Of a stretch of 10,629 bases of DNA, positions 1 through 7,248 are shown piece by piece. This stretch comes from an uncultured Clostridia bacterium (GTDB lineage Bacteria; Bacillota; Clostridia; Oscillospirales; CAG-272): NCBI GenBank assembly GCA_937893945.1, contig CALCTA010000172.1:1-10629 (forward strand). The letters run 5' to 3'. Within the stretch, counting starts at the first letter, position 1, and each line of letters begins with the position of its first letter. The position numbers and the translations under genes are program-made. The notes under the pieces are model-generated. The model worked only from the letters and a program-made list of their open reading frames with translations. It was not told where the DNA came from and did not search any database.

Positions 1-653
1 TCTACCATATGAACGGGGATGCGGATGGTTCTCGCCTGATCTGCAATAGCTCTGGTTATAGCCTGTCTTATCCACCAGGTAGCGTAGGTAGAGAATTTGT
101 ATCCCTTGCTGTAGTCAAACTTATCTACAGCCTTCATAAGTCCGAGATTTCCCTCCTGAATAAGATCAAGGAAGAACATTCCCTTGCCCACGTATCTCTT
201 AGCGATACTTACTACGAGACGAAGGTTTGCCTCAACAAGCTCGTTCTTAGCAGCGTTCTTATCAGCCTCGGTAGATGCCTCATTTGTCATTATCTCAGCA
301 AGCTCGCGCTCTCTGTCGGCAGTAAGGAGCGGCACTCTGCCTATCTCCTTAAGATACATACGAACAGGGTCATCGACAGCAAGTCCCTCCTGCTCGAGTA
401 TTCTCTCCATATTGTCGCTGGTGCTGAACGCCTCGACCTCGGATTCTATCTCGCTCATCTCGGTAGAGGATATCTCGCCGGAGAGCTGAATTCCGTTGTC
501 CTCGAGAGTATCGTAGAACTTATCGAGATCCATCTCCTCAACGGCACGGTCAAAGTCGTTATCAGAAAGCTTTCCCTGCTTTCCTTTTTCAATTATCTCG
601 TCAATATCTACTTCAGGTTTTACGTTTTCTTCTTTTACTTCGTTTACAGACAT
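1..653 (-). CDS. rpoD: Primary sigma factor RpoD/SigA (sigma-70), N-terminal part; cut by window edge
   Basis: Housekeeping sigma subunit that directs RNA polymerase to -35/-10 promoters. The first 217 codons are visible; the gene continues past the left edge. Residues 1-90 are an acidic region 1.1, including a LYDTLEDNGI-like segment (DKFYDTLEDNGIQL, 44-57). Region 1.2 starts at DDPVRMYLKEIG (94-105). Regions 2.1-2.4 run from about 139 to the edge, with NLRLVVSIAKRYVGKG (143-158), FLDLIQEGNLGL (161-172), YKFSTYATWWIRQAI (185-199) and TIRIPVHM. These are near-invariant in primary sigma factors, so an alternative sigma factor is unlikely. The start is the ATG at 653, preceded by a GGAAGGA Shine-Dalgarno site with a 7-nt spacer. 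The gene follows dnaG by 16 nt, so it is co-transcribed with dgt and dnaG. Regions 3 and 4, including the -35 reader, are outside the window. Confidence 0.97.
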   Translation of the reverse strand, partial: MSVNEVKEENVKPEVDIDEIIEKGKQGKLSDNDFDRAVEEMDLDKFYDTLEDNGIQLSGEISSTEMSEIESEVEAFSTSDNMERILEQEGLAVDDPVRMYLKEIGRVPLLTADRERELAEIMTNEASTEADKNAAKNELVEANLRLVVSIAKRYVGKGMFFLDLIQEGNLGLMKAVDKFDYSKGYKFSTYATWWIRQAITRAIADQARTIRIPVHMV

Positions 654-669
654 TTTAAATTCCTTCCGA

Positions 670-2457
670 TTATGTATTTTTATCTTTCTTTTTATTTTTT
701 AATGCTTCCTGCATCTTTCTGAGGTCTCCAAACCGGTCCTCGCCCTGCTCTGAAAGCTTATTTTTCTCCTGCTTGATACTATCAATACAGGACATAAATA
801 CCTCTCTGTCGTTTCTTGCGAGCCTTCGGCGGTCTATTTCTATCTTTTCTATCCGCCCAAGCTCGTCAATATCAAACATCTGACCGAGCATCGCCTTTGA
901 ATATCCCGCCTCGCTGTTTTCAAGCTCGCAAAGTGCCTCAAAGACACGCCTACTGAACGAGGTTACGAAATCATCAGCAGAGATAGGCACGGTCTTGTTG
1001 GCGGCATCGCGTCTGAACTCGTCGAATATCAGCATAAGACCGAGCAGCGCTTCCTCTGCCGCCGTTGCCTTTATATGCTTTGCGGCATCGGGATTTACTC
1101 TGTCTCCGATGTTCTTTACCGAGAGCTGAGCCTCACGGCTCTCCTTTTGCTTTGCCTCGCGAATTCTTGCCCGTCTTTGCCGCTCAACGTCATTCTTCAG
1201 CGCGTCCTGACTTATCCCAAGTCTCTCTGCGGCGCGGCGGATATATATATCGCGCTCGACCTCGGTGTAAGCACCCGCTATAAGCGCGCAAGCCTCGCTT
1301 GACGCCTTTATCTTCTCCTCGGGAAGCTCGAGATTGTAATTCCCCGCTATCTTCTCAAGGTTGTAGTCAAATCCGGTCTTGCTCTCTCCAAGCGCGCGCC
1401 TGAAGCTATCCTTACCGAACTTCTTTATATACTCGTCGGGATCCTTCGCACCGGGTATCTTCAGCACTCTGACCTCAACACCTACCTCCGAGAGAAGCCT
1501 CATCGCCTTTTGCGCGGCATTCTGTCCCGCGCTGTCGGCGTCGTAGCATATTACCACCTTTTTAGTGTGCTTTGCGAATATTCTCGCCTGCTCAGAGGTT
1601 ATAGCCGTACCGAGCGTCGCCACCGCGTTCTCAAAGCCCGCGGCGTGCAGGGCGATAACGTCCATATACCCCTCGCACAGCAGCATCTGCTCCTCGCAAT
1701 GCTTCTTTGCAAAGTTGAGCGCAAAGAGGTGCCGACTCTTTTTAAAGGCGGGGGTATCCGAGGTGTTCAGATATTTCGGCTTGGAGTCATCCATAACTCG
1801 TCCGCCAAACGCCACGATATTTCCCGAGGTATCTATTATCGGGAATATAACGCGATTTCTGAAATAGTCGTAGGTCCTTCCGCTGTTTCGGCTCTTTCCG
1901 CAAAGGAATCCTACTACAAGCTCCTCGTCGGTATAGCCCTTATTCTTCATATAGTTAGTGAGCATCCACGCGTTATTAGGCGAATACCCAAGTCCAAAAT
2001 GCTTTATGGTGGCAATGCTGAGCTTTCTCTCCTCGTGAAGATACGCGAGAGCCTCCTTGCCGTATCTCTCGTCAAAAAGACAGCTACGGAAGAATTTTGC
2101 CGCCTCGAGATTCATCTCGTACAGTCTCTTTCGCGGCACGCCCACCTCTGTTGCGGTATCGTCGGTGGGTATCGTGATGCCTGCTCGCTGAGCAAGCGTT
2201 TCAAGCGCGCTTCGGTAGTCAAGATTTTCAGTCCTCATCACGAAGCTGATAACGTCGCCACCCGCGCCGCAGCCAAAGCAGTAGAAGCTCTTAGTTCCGG
2301 GGAATACCGTAAAGGACGGGGTCTTTTCGTTATGGAACGGGCAAAGACCGTTGAGGTTAGAGCCCGCGCGCTTAAGCGTTACGTAAGATCCGATTACCTG
2401 CTCTATGTCGCTTCTGTGTATTATCTCATCTATTATTTCTCTTGGTATCTGACTCAT
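670..2457 (-). CDS. dnaG: DNA primase DnaG
   Basis: Makes the short RNA primers used by the replisome and acts with the replicative helicase. The protein is 595 aa, normal for bacterial DnaG. The N-terminal CHC2 zinc domain has C39, H42, C60 and C63 (CPFH then CFGC). The catalytic core follows, with YFRNRVIFPI (198-207), and the Toprim fold has E262 in LLCEGYMDVI and D306/D308 in CYDADSAG. A charged linker (about 425-445) leads to the helicase-binding domain (about 460-595). The ATG at 2457 is chosen because a GGAGGGG site sits 9 nt upstream and the protein then begins MSQIPREIID, as in relatives; a GTG at 2475 would add six residues but has no suitably spaced site. The ATG overlaps the dgt stop (ATGA), implying translational coupling. 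It ends 16 nt before rpoD. No key residue is missing. Confidence 0.98.
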   Translation of the reverse strand: MSQIPREIIDEIIHRSDIEQVIGSYVTLKRAGSNLNGLCPFHNEKTPSFTVFPGTKSFYCFGCGAGGDVISFVMRTENLDYRSALETLAQRAGITIPTDDTATEVGVPRKRLYEMNLEAAKFFRSCLFDERYGKEALAYLHEERKLSIATIKHFGLGYSPNNAWMLTNYMKNKGYTDEELVVGFLCGKSRNSGRTYDYFRNRVIFPIIDTSGNIVAFGGRVMDDSKPKYLNTSDTPAFKKSRHLFALNFAKKHCEEQMLLCEGYMDVIALHAAGFENAVATLGTAITSEQARIFAKHTKKVVICYDADSAGQNAAQKAMRLLSEVGVEVRVLKIPGAKDPDEYIKKFGKDSFRRALGESKTGFDYNLEKIAGNYNLELPEEKIKASSEACALIAGAYTEVERDIYIRRAAERLGISQDALKNDVERQRRARIREAKQKESREAQLSVKNIGDRVNPDAAKHIKATAAEEALLGLMLIFDEFRRDAANKTVPISADDFVTSFSRRVFEALCELENSEAGYSKAMLGQMFDIDELGRIEKIEIDRRRLARNDREVFMSCIDSIKQEKNKLSEQGEDRFGDLRKMQEALKNKKKDKNT

Positions 2458-3473
2458 TGCTGAATGCCCCTCCACACCTTAGGAATACATAGGTCGCTAT
2501 ATACCTCTATGGCGTATCTGTCGGTCATTCCCGAAATGAAATCGCAAGCACTTCTCTCTACGCTGTCAATACCGTATCTTCTGCGGTACATCTCGGGGAG
2601 CTTTTCTGGGTGCTTTACGTAATACTCAAAGAGATACATCAGCATATCCTGAGCCTTGCTCTCCTCGGATTTAGCTACAGGATTGTGATAGACGTGCTCA
2701 AAAAGGAATGAGCGCAAGGAATCCGCGGCAGCCCCTATCTCTGTCTCCATAGATATTTTATCCCGTCCCTCGCTCGCTCGCACCATAGAAAGCACCATGG
2801 TATTTATTCTATCCGAGTGTCCCTCGCCGAGAATATGTCTTATCTCAACGGGAATATCCCTCTCGGTAAGTATGCCGGCTCTGCAGGCATCGTCGATATC
2901 GTGATTTATATAGGCAATGCGGTCGGCGTAATTAACTATAACTCCCTCAAGAGTTGACGCTATATTCTTACCGCTGTGATTTACTATTCCGTCTCTTACC
3001 TCATAGGTGAGGTTGAGTCCGTTTCCGTCGTTTTCAAGTATCTCAACGACGCGCAAGCTCTGCTTGTAGTGTGTAAAGCTCGCGTCAAAGCACTTCTGCA
3101 TAGCGTACTCGCCCGCGTGTCCGAAGGGCGTGTGTCCAAGGTCGTGCCCGAGAGCTATGGCTTCGGTCAGATCCTCGTTGAGTCTGAGCGCGCGCGCGAT
3201 GCTTCTGGCTATCTGCGTAACCTCAAGCGTGTGTGTCATTCTCGTACGATAGTGATCGCCCGTGGGAGAAAGGAAGACCTGAGTTTTATACATCAGGCGG
3301 CGGAAGGATTGGCAATGCGTTATCTTGTCTCTGTCGCGCTGAAATTCAGTTCTGACGTTACACGGCAACACCGGCTTTTCCCTGCCACGCGTATCTGCCG
3401 TGCGGAAGGCATAAACAGATAGATTACGTCTTTCGTTTTCAAGACAAAGCTCTACTACGCTTTTACTTTCCAT
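2454..3473 (-). CDS. dgt: dGTPase-like HD-domain dNTP triphosphohydrolase
   Basis: Predicted cytosolic enzyme that splits dNTPs into deoxynucleoside and triphosphate, helping set the dNTP pool. It has 339 aa, the size of the shorter dGTPase-like class. The N-terminal signature runs RTEFQRDRDKI (41-51) and FRRLMYKTQVFLSPTGDHYRTR (57-78). The HD metal site is complete: H81 in THTLEV, H110-D111 in ALGHDLGHTPFGHAGE, and D184 in NYADRIAYINHD. The start is the ATG at 3473, with AGGAG 5 nt upstream; an in-frame extension to 3500 lacks family similarity. Its TGA overlaps the dnaG ATG by 4 nt. It is the first gene of the dgt-dnaG-rpoD unit, an arrangement seen in clostridia. The true substrate preference (dGTP or several dNTPs) cannot be read from sequence. 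Confidence 0.95.
   Translation of the reverse strand: MESKSVVELCLENERRNLSVYAFRTADTRGREKPVLPCNVRTEFQRDRDKITHCQSFRRLMYKTQVFLSPTGDHYRTRMTHTLEVTQIARSIARALRLNEDLTEAIALGHDLGHTPFGHAGEYAMQKCFDASFTHYKQSLRVVEILENDGNGLNLTYEVRDGIVNHSGKNIASTLEGVIVNYADRIAYINHDIDDACRAGILTERDIPVEIRHILGEGHSDRINTMVLSMVRASEGRDKISMETEIGAAADSLRSFLFEHVYHNPVAKSEESKAQDMLMYLFEYYVKHPEKLPEMYRRRYGIDSVERSACDFISGMTDRYAIEVYSDLCIPKVWRGIQQ
2467..2473 (-). promoter_or_regulatory. Shine-Dalgarno site deciding the dnaG start
   Basis: The minus strand reads GGAGGGG here, 9 nt before the ATG at 2457. It lies inside the last codons of dgt. It supports the internal ATG over the upstream GTG at 2475. Confidence 0.75.
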
Positions 3474-3478
3474 ACTTT

Positions 3479-3483
3479 CTCCT
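3479..3483 (-). promoter_or_regulatory. Shine-Dalgarno site of dgt
   Basis: AGGAG on the minus strand within GGAAAGGAGAAAG, 5 nt before the ATG at 3473. It fixes the dgt start nine codons inside the longest open frame. Confidence 0.7.
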
Positions 3484-3551
3484 TTCCTGCGCGTCCGCAA
3501 ATTTCGATGACAATAATAATGTACGCTAAAAAAATCAAATATACTTTTTTT

Positions 3552-3580
3552 AATACGAATTTTTTCGTTTTTCGCGTATT
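3552..3580 (-). repeat. Small inverted repeat in the dgt leader
   Basis: AATACG (3552-3557) and its complement CGTATT (3575-3580) flank a T-rich 17-nt centre on the plus strand. It could be a weak hairpin in the dgt leader or a protein-binding site. The arms are only 6 bp in very AT-rich DNA, so chance is possible. Confidence 0.25.
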
Positions 3581-3583
3581 TTT

Positions 3584-3612
3584 ATTATAAAAAATACTTT
3601 TTTTGGCGAAAA
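3584..3612 (-). promoter_or_regulatory. Candidate dgt-dnaG-rpoD promoter (weak)
   Basis: The minus strand carries an exact TATAAT at 3589-3584 in a 130-nt AT-rich stretch just past the lysC hairpin. At 17-bp spacing the -35 position reads TTTTCG, a poor match, and it lies on the U-tract side of that hairpin. A promoter for the operon is expected somewhere between 3474 and 3614; this is the best -10 seen. Other placements are possible. Confidence 0.3.
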
Positions 3613-3614
3613 AT

Positions 3615-3681
3615 CGGCTGTCTTAGCGCGGCGTCCGCATTTTTCATTGCGACAAAGCGGAAGTGCCCGACAAGACAGCCG
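3615..3681 (-). terminator. Large hairpin with T-tract after lysC, probable terminator
   Basis: CGGCTGTCTT (3615-3624) and AAGACAGCCG (3672-3681) form a perfect 10-bp stem around a 47-nt interior that can fold again (for example TCCGC 3634-3638 with GCGGA 3657-3661). In the lysC direction the stem is followed by ATTTTTC, as in an intrinsic terminator. The lysC stop is 17 nt upstream. The long interior is unusual for a simple terminator. Confidence 0.65.
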
Positions 3682-3697
3682 TAATTTTTTGGGGATC

Positions 3698-5017
3698 TTA
3701 CTTTACAAATTCGTTATATATAGCGCGAACAGCCTTCTCAAAATCATGCTCCTCAACGCCGACGATGATAGAAAGCTCACTCGAGCCCTGATCTATCATT
3801 CTGATGTTGATGCCAGCCGCAGAGATAGAGTTGAACACTCTCGCAGCCGCGCCCTTATACTTGACCATACCGAGACCAACTATAGCAACGAGCGCAAGTC
3901 CGTCCTCGATAGTAATGCTATCGGCATGAACAGCTCTGTTGATCGAGGTAAGCACCTTGTCGCGTCTGCCGTCAAGCACGGCACTCTCGATAACTACGCT
4001 CATATTGTCGATTCCCGAGGGAAGATGCTCAAAGGATATCTCGTTATCCTCAAGGACCTCAAGAACCTTTCTGCCGTATCCGACCTCAGAGTTCATCATA
4101 TCCTTCTCGATAGTGATTACCGAGAAGCCCTTTCTTCCCGCGATACCCGTGATGATCTTCTCGGCGTCAAAGTCATTCTTGTTCTCCGCAACGATCATAG
4201 TACCGGGATCCTGAGGACGATTGGTGTTTCTTATGTTTATCGGGATCTTAGCGTTCTTTACGGGGAATATAGCGTCCTCGTGGAGAACGGTAGCGCCCAT
4301 ATAGGAAAGCTCACGAAGCTCTCTGTATGTGATAGTCTTGATGGGGCAAGGATCATCTACTATTCTGGGGTCTGTCATAAGGAAGCCCGAAACGTCGGTC
4401 CAGTTCTCGTAGAGATCTGCATCAAGAGCGCGCGCAACGATAGAGCCCGTGATATCCGAGCCGCCGCGTGAGAAGGTCTTGATAGTTCCGTTGGGCATAA
4501 CACCGTAAAATCCGGGGATAACAGCGTGCTTATGCTGCATGAGCTCCTCGCGCATAGCCTCGTTGGTCTTTTCCTCGTCAAGAGTTCCGTTGTCCTTGAA
4601 ATATATAACGTTCTCAGCATCAACAAAATCAAACTTGAGATACTTTGCGAGAATAAGCGAGTTGAGGTACTCGCCACGGCTTGCCGCAAAATCGCGACCC
4701 GAGCGGTGCATCATGGCGCTCTTTACGTACTCAAGCTCTCCGCTGATATCAAAATCAAGTCCGAGTCCTGCGATAATATCGTTATATCTGTCGGATATTC
4801 TTCCGTATATCTCGTCAATGCTCTCGTGATTACGTATCTTCTCATAGCACTCGTAGAGCATATCCGTAACCTTGATGTCTTCCTTAAAGCGCTTTCCGGG
4901 CGCGGAAGGAACTACGTAACGGCGCTGAGGATCAGCCTTTATAATGCTCGCTACCTGCTTGAAATGCTCGGCGTCCGCAAGCGAGCTACCGCCGAATTTT
5001 ACTACTTTGACCTTCAT
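3698..5017 (-). CDS. lysC: Aspartate kinase (aspartokinase), monofunctional, two ACT domains
   Basis: Phosphorylates L-aspartate, the first step to lysine/diaminopimelate, threonine and methionine. The protein is 439 aa, the usual monofunctional length. The amino acid kinase domain opens with VKFGGSSLAD (6-15), has SAPGKRF (38-44), an RGEYLNS segment (114-120) and the nucleotide/aspartate-site motif TFSRGGSDITGS (181-192). Two C-terminal ACT domains (about 297-360 and 375-435) suggest feedback control by an end product; which amino acid is not readable here. The ATG at 5017 is preferred over the GTG at 5026, as AGAGGTGG sits just upstream and the frame then begins MKVKVVKFGG. It has its own consensus promoter and a leader of about 45 nt, too short for a lysine riboswitch. 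It stands alone between terminators rather than in a lysine operon. The isozyme letter is not certain; lysC is used generically. Confidence 0.95.
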   Translation of the reverse strand: MKVKVVKFGGSSLADAEHFKQVASIIKADPQRRYVVPSAPGKRFKEDIKVTDMLYECYEKIRNHESIDEIYGRISDRYNDIIAGLGLDFDISGELEYVKSAMMHRSGRDFAASRGEYLNSLILAKYLKFDFVDAENVIYFKDNGTLDEEKTNEAMREELMQHKHAVIPGFYGVMPNGTIKTFSRGGSDITGSIVARALDADLYENWTDVSGFLMTDPRIVDDPCPIKTITYRELRELSYMGATVLHEDAIFPVKNAKIPINIRNTNRPQDPGTMIVAENKNDFDAEKIITGIAGRKGFSVITIEKDMMNSEVGYGRKVLEVLEDNEISFEHLPSGIDNMSVVIESAVLDGRRDKVLTSINRAVHADSITIEDGLALVAIVGLGMVKYKGAAARVFNSISAAGINIRMIDQGSSELSIIVGVEEHDFEKAVRAIYNEFVK

Positions 5018-5022
5018 ATTAG

Positions 5023-5030
5023 CCACCTCT
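5023..5030 (-). promoter_or_regulatory. Shine-Dalgarno site of lysC
   Basis: AGAGGTGG on the minus strand, ending 5 nt before the ATG at 5017. It overlaps the alternative GTG (5026), which is why that start was not used. Confidence 0.7.
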
Positions 5031-5068
5031 ATATCAAATATTAATTATAACAAAAACGAGTACATTAC

Positions 5069-5097
5069 ATTATATAAAAAAAATCAACTTTTGTCAA
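5069..5097 (-). promoter_or_regulatory. Consensus sigma-A promoter of lysC
   Basis: TTGACA (5097-5092), a 17-bp spacer, and TATAAT (5074-5069) on the minus strand, all consensus. Start of transcription would fall near 5062, giving a leader of about 45 nt. A/T-rich DNA lies upstream. Confidence 0.9.
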
Positions 5098-5203
5098 CTG
5101 TTTTTTTGCCCCCATTACAAGAATTTTTATATTTTCACACAAATTTACCTATCCCGTCATTTTATTTACTGCTTTTTGCCTATCCTGAAGCCGAAAAAGG
5201 AAA

Positions 5204-5234
5204 ACCGCATTGGCGTTTATCTCGCCAATGCGGT
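5204..5234 (-). terminator. Intrinsic terminator of the HIT-ABC unit
   Basis: A perfect 12-bp stem, ACCGCATTGGCG (5204-5215) with CGCCAATGCGGT (5223-5234), and a 7-nt loop. On the minus strand it is followed by TTTTCCTTTTTC. It lies 9 nt past the ABC transporter stop. Confidence 0.92.
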
Positions 5235-5243
5235 GCTATTACC

Positions 5244-7244
5244 TTAAAATTCTTCGTGGTGCGGCGGCCTTTTGCCTTTGTGATGATGTCCGTGGCTCTC
5301 AGCCTGCTCCTCTGAGTGTATTATATCCGCGTTCTCGATATATCGGCTTGCCTGAGTGGAGAAAAGCTCGTAGTATTTTCCGTGCTTTTCCATAAGCTCA
5401 CGGTGAGTTCCCTCCTCAACAAGCTCTCCGTATTCGAGAACCACTATCTTGGAAGCGATAGTCGCGCTTGAAAGTCTGTGGGATACGAATATAGTCATCT
5501 TGTCGCGGCGAAGCTCATCAAACTGATTGAATATCTCCTGCTCTGCCATCGGGTCGAGAGACGCGGTGGGCTCGTCGAGAATAAGAATATCCGAATCGCT
5601 GTAAAAGGCTCTCGCAATAGCAAGCTTCTGCCACTGACCGATAGAAAGCTCGATGCCGTTCTCCTCGAAGTATCTCATAAGCGGAGTTTCGTAGCCGTCG
5701 GGAAGACGAGAGATGAAGTCTGTGGCGTTCGCCTGTCTTGCCGCCTCGCTGACCTTATCCTCATCCACGTTGGTCCTGTGAACGTCGCCGAATCTGATGT
5801 TCTCGGATACGCTTACCGCGTATTTTCCAAAGTCCTGGAAGATGATACCGAAAATACTGTAAAGCTCCTTGATGTCGTACTCCTTGATGTTTCTTCCGTC
5901 AAGTAATATCTCGCCCTCTGTGGGATCATAAAGTCTTGTAAGAAGCTTTATAAAGGTAGTCTTTCCCGCACCGTTAAGTCCGACAAGCACGACAGTCTCA
6001 CCGGGGCGGAGCGTAAGATTTACGTTCTTTATTACCATTCTCTCGCTACCGGGATAAGCAAAGCTTACGTTGCGGAACTCTATGGTATGGGGTTTGCCGT
6101 GAGTTACCTTTTCAGGTGTCTTTACGCTCGGTACGACAGTCTTTTCCTCGTGGATATAAGCAATAAGGTTATCTATAAAGAGCGTTCCCTCGTATATCGA
6201 GGCAGAAAGCTCTATAAGACTTACCACACATCCCGATACCGTCATCAACGCGCCTGTATAGAGTTGATAGTCTCCTATCATTATCTCGCCCTCAAAGACC
6301 ATAGCGGCGATAACGAGATACATAATGCAGCTTGAGACAGAGGATATCACCGCAAGGACTATATGCCACACGTTCTCACGGACGATAAGCGAGCGAAGTC
6401 CCTTGTAATAGACCGAAAACGCCTCGTCGTAGCGTCCGATAAACTTGTCCGAGAGGTCGAACATTCTTATCTCCTTGACCATATCCTTGTTCACCATAAG
6501 GTCGGAGTAATAGTTCATCTGTCTGCGCTCCTTAGAGCGACGGCGTATGTATCTGAAGGTCTTGCGGCGGTAGCTGAAGTTTATTATAGCTCTCGGAATT
6601 GCGATAGCCGCCATTACGAGCGCCATCCACCAGATATCCTTCGCGCTTGCAAGTATTGCGATATAGCTGACGAGCTTTATGGCGTTGCTGAATATATTCA
6701 GCGTCTGATTGAGCACCTGAATAGGTCTGTGCCCTGCCTCACGGTTAGCATTTTCAAGCTTCTCGTAAAACTCGGGGCGGTCAAAGGATGCGAGATCAAG
6801 CTCCTTTGCCTTGTTCATTATCTGAAGCTTTACGTACCTTACTATCTTCTCTCCCGCAATTCGCGTAACGAAGGAGTTAAGGCGAGAGGTGAGGTTCTCA
6901 AGTATTCGGAAAACGAACATAAATATTATGAGCATCATTACTGCAGACGCGAAAAACTCTATCTTTTCGTCAAGCGCGACCACCTTCTGAAGCTCGTTGA
7001 GTATGTCCTTGGATATTATAGAACTGATTACGGGTATTATTCCGCTGAGTACCGATACCAACAACAAGGAGATAAATATCCAATGTCCCGTTTCCCAGAC
7101 CATCTTGAAGATATAAGCAAGACGCTTGAAGAATCCGCCAAGCAGCTCTCCGAGATATCTGGGGATATCCTTTATGCCCTTTGGTGCGGCGACCTTGTTT
7201 TCACCCGGTCGCTGTGCGCCGAAGGGAGGCATTCCGGGGCCCAT
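5244..7244 (-). CDS. ABC exporter half-transporter: membrane domain fused to ATPase, His-rich tail
   Basis: A 666-aa permease-ATPase fusion of the type IV exporter fold; two copies, or one with a partner, would form the pump. The substrate is unknown. Residues 1-40 are Pro/Gly-rich (MGPGMPPFG). The membrane domain spans about 45-345, with hydrophobic segments near 55-78, 98-115, 187-220 and 293-345. The ATPase has an A-loop region FAYPGSE (395-401), Walker A GLNGAGKT (422-429), Q-loop Q470, signature ELSIGQWQK (532-540), Walker B DILILDE (552-558) and switch H589 in VSHR. Only the signature departs from the textbook LSGGQ. The last 16 residues hold six histidines (SHGHHHK, PPHHEEF). The start is the ATG at 7244, after GAGGTG. 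The HIT stop codon lies within that ribosome-binding stretch, 4 nt upstream, so the two are co-expressed. No second ABC gene adjoins it, which favours a homodimer. Confidence 0.93.
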   Translation of the reverse strand: MGPGMPPFGAQRPGENKVAAPKGIKDIPRYLGELLGGFFKRLAYIFKMVWETGHWIFISLLLVSVLSGIIPVISSIISKDILNELQKVVALDEKIEFFASAVMMLIIFMFVFRILENLTSRLNSFVTRIAGEKIVRYVKLQIMNKAKELDLASFDRPEFYEKLENANREAGHRPIQVLNQTLNIFSNAIKLVSYIAILASAKDIWWMALVMAAIAIPRAIINFSYRRKTFRYIRRRSKERRQMNYYSDLMVNKDMVKEIRMFDLSDKFIGRYDEAFSVYYKGLRSLIVRENVWHIVLAVISSVSSCIMYLVIAAMVFEGEIMIGDYQLYTGALMTVSGCVVSLIELSASIYEGTLFIDNLIAYIHEEKTVVPSVKTPEKVTHGKPHTIEFRNVSFAYPGSERMVIKNVNLTLRPGETVVLVGLNGAGKTTFIKLLTRLYDPTEGEILLDGRNIKEYDIKELYSIFGIIFQDFGKYAVSVSENIRFGDVHRTNVDEDKVSEAARQANATDFISRLPDGYETPLMRYFEENGIELSIGQWQKLAIARAFYSDSDILILDEPTASLDPMAEQEIFNQFDELRRDKMTIFVSHRLSSATIASKIVVLEYGELVEEGTHRELMEKHGKYYELFSTQASRYIENADIIHSEEQAESHGHHHKGKRPPHHEEF

Positions 7245-7248
7245 CTAT

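Noticed and set aside
9..722. Plus-strand open frame (237 codons) opposite rpoD
   Set aside because: The minus strand encodes unmistakable sigma regions 1.2 and 2; the plus frame is a shadow.
1510..2463. Long plus-strand open frame (317 codons) opposite dnaG
   Set aside because: It lies wholly antisense to a clear DnaG with intact motifs, has no family resemblance, and arises from codon bias of the real gene.
2458..2475. GTG start for DnaG adding six residues
   Set aside because: The ATG at 2457 has GGAGGGG at good spacing and the ATGA overlap with dgt; the added residues are not family-like.
5044..5049. Second TATAAT upstream of lysC
   Set aside because: At 17-bp spacing no acceptable -35 is present, and the exact promoter at 5069-5097 is far better.
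5018..5243. Lysine riboswitch upstream of lysC
   Set aside because: The promoter leaves only about 45 nt of leader, and the one strong hairpin here (5204-5234) belongs to the upstream ABC transporter.
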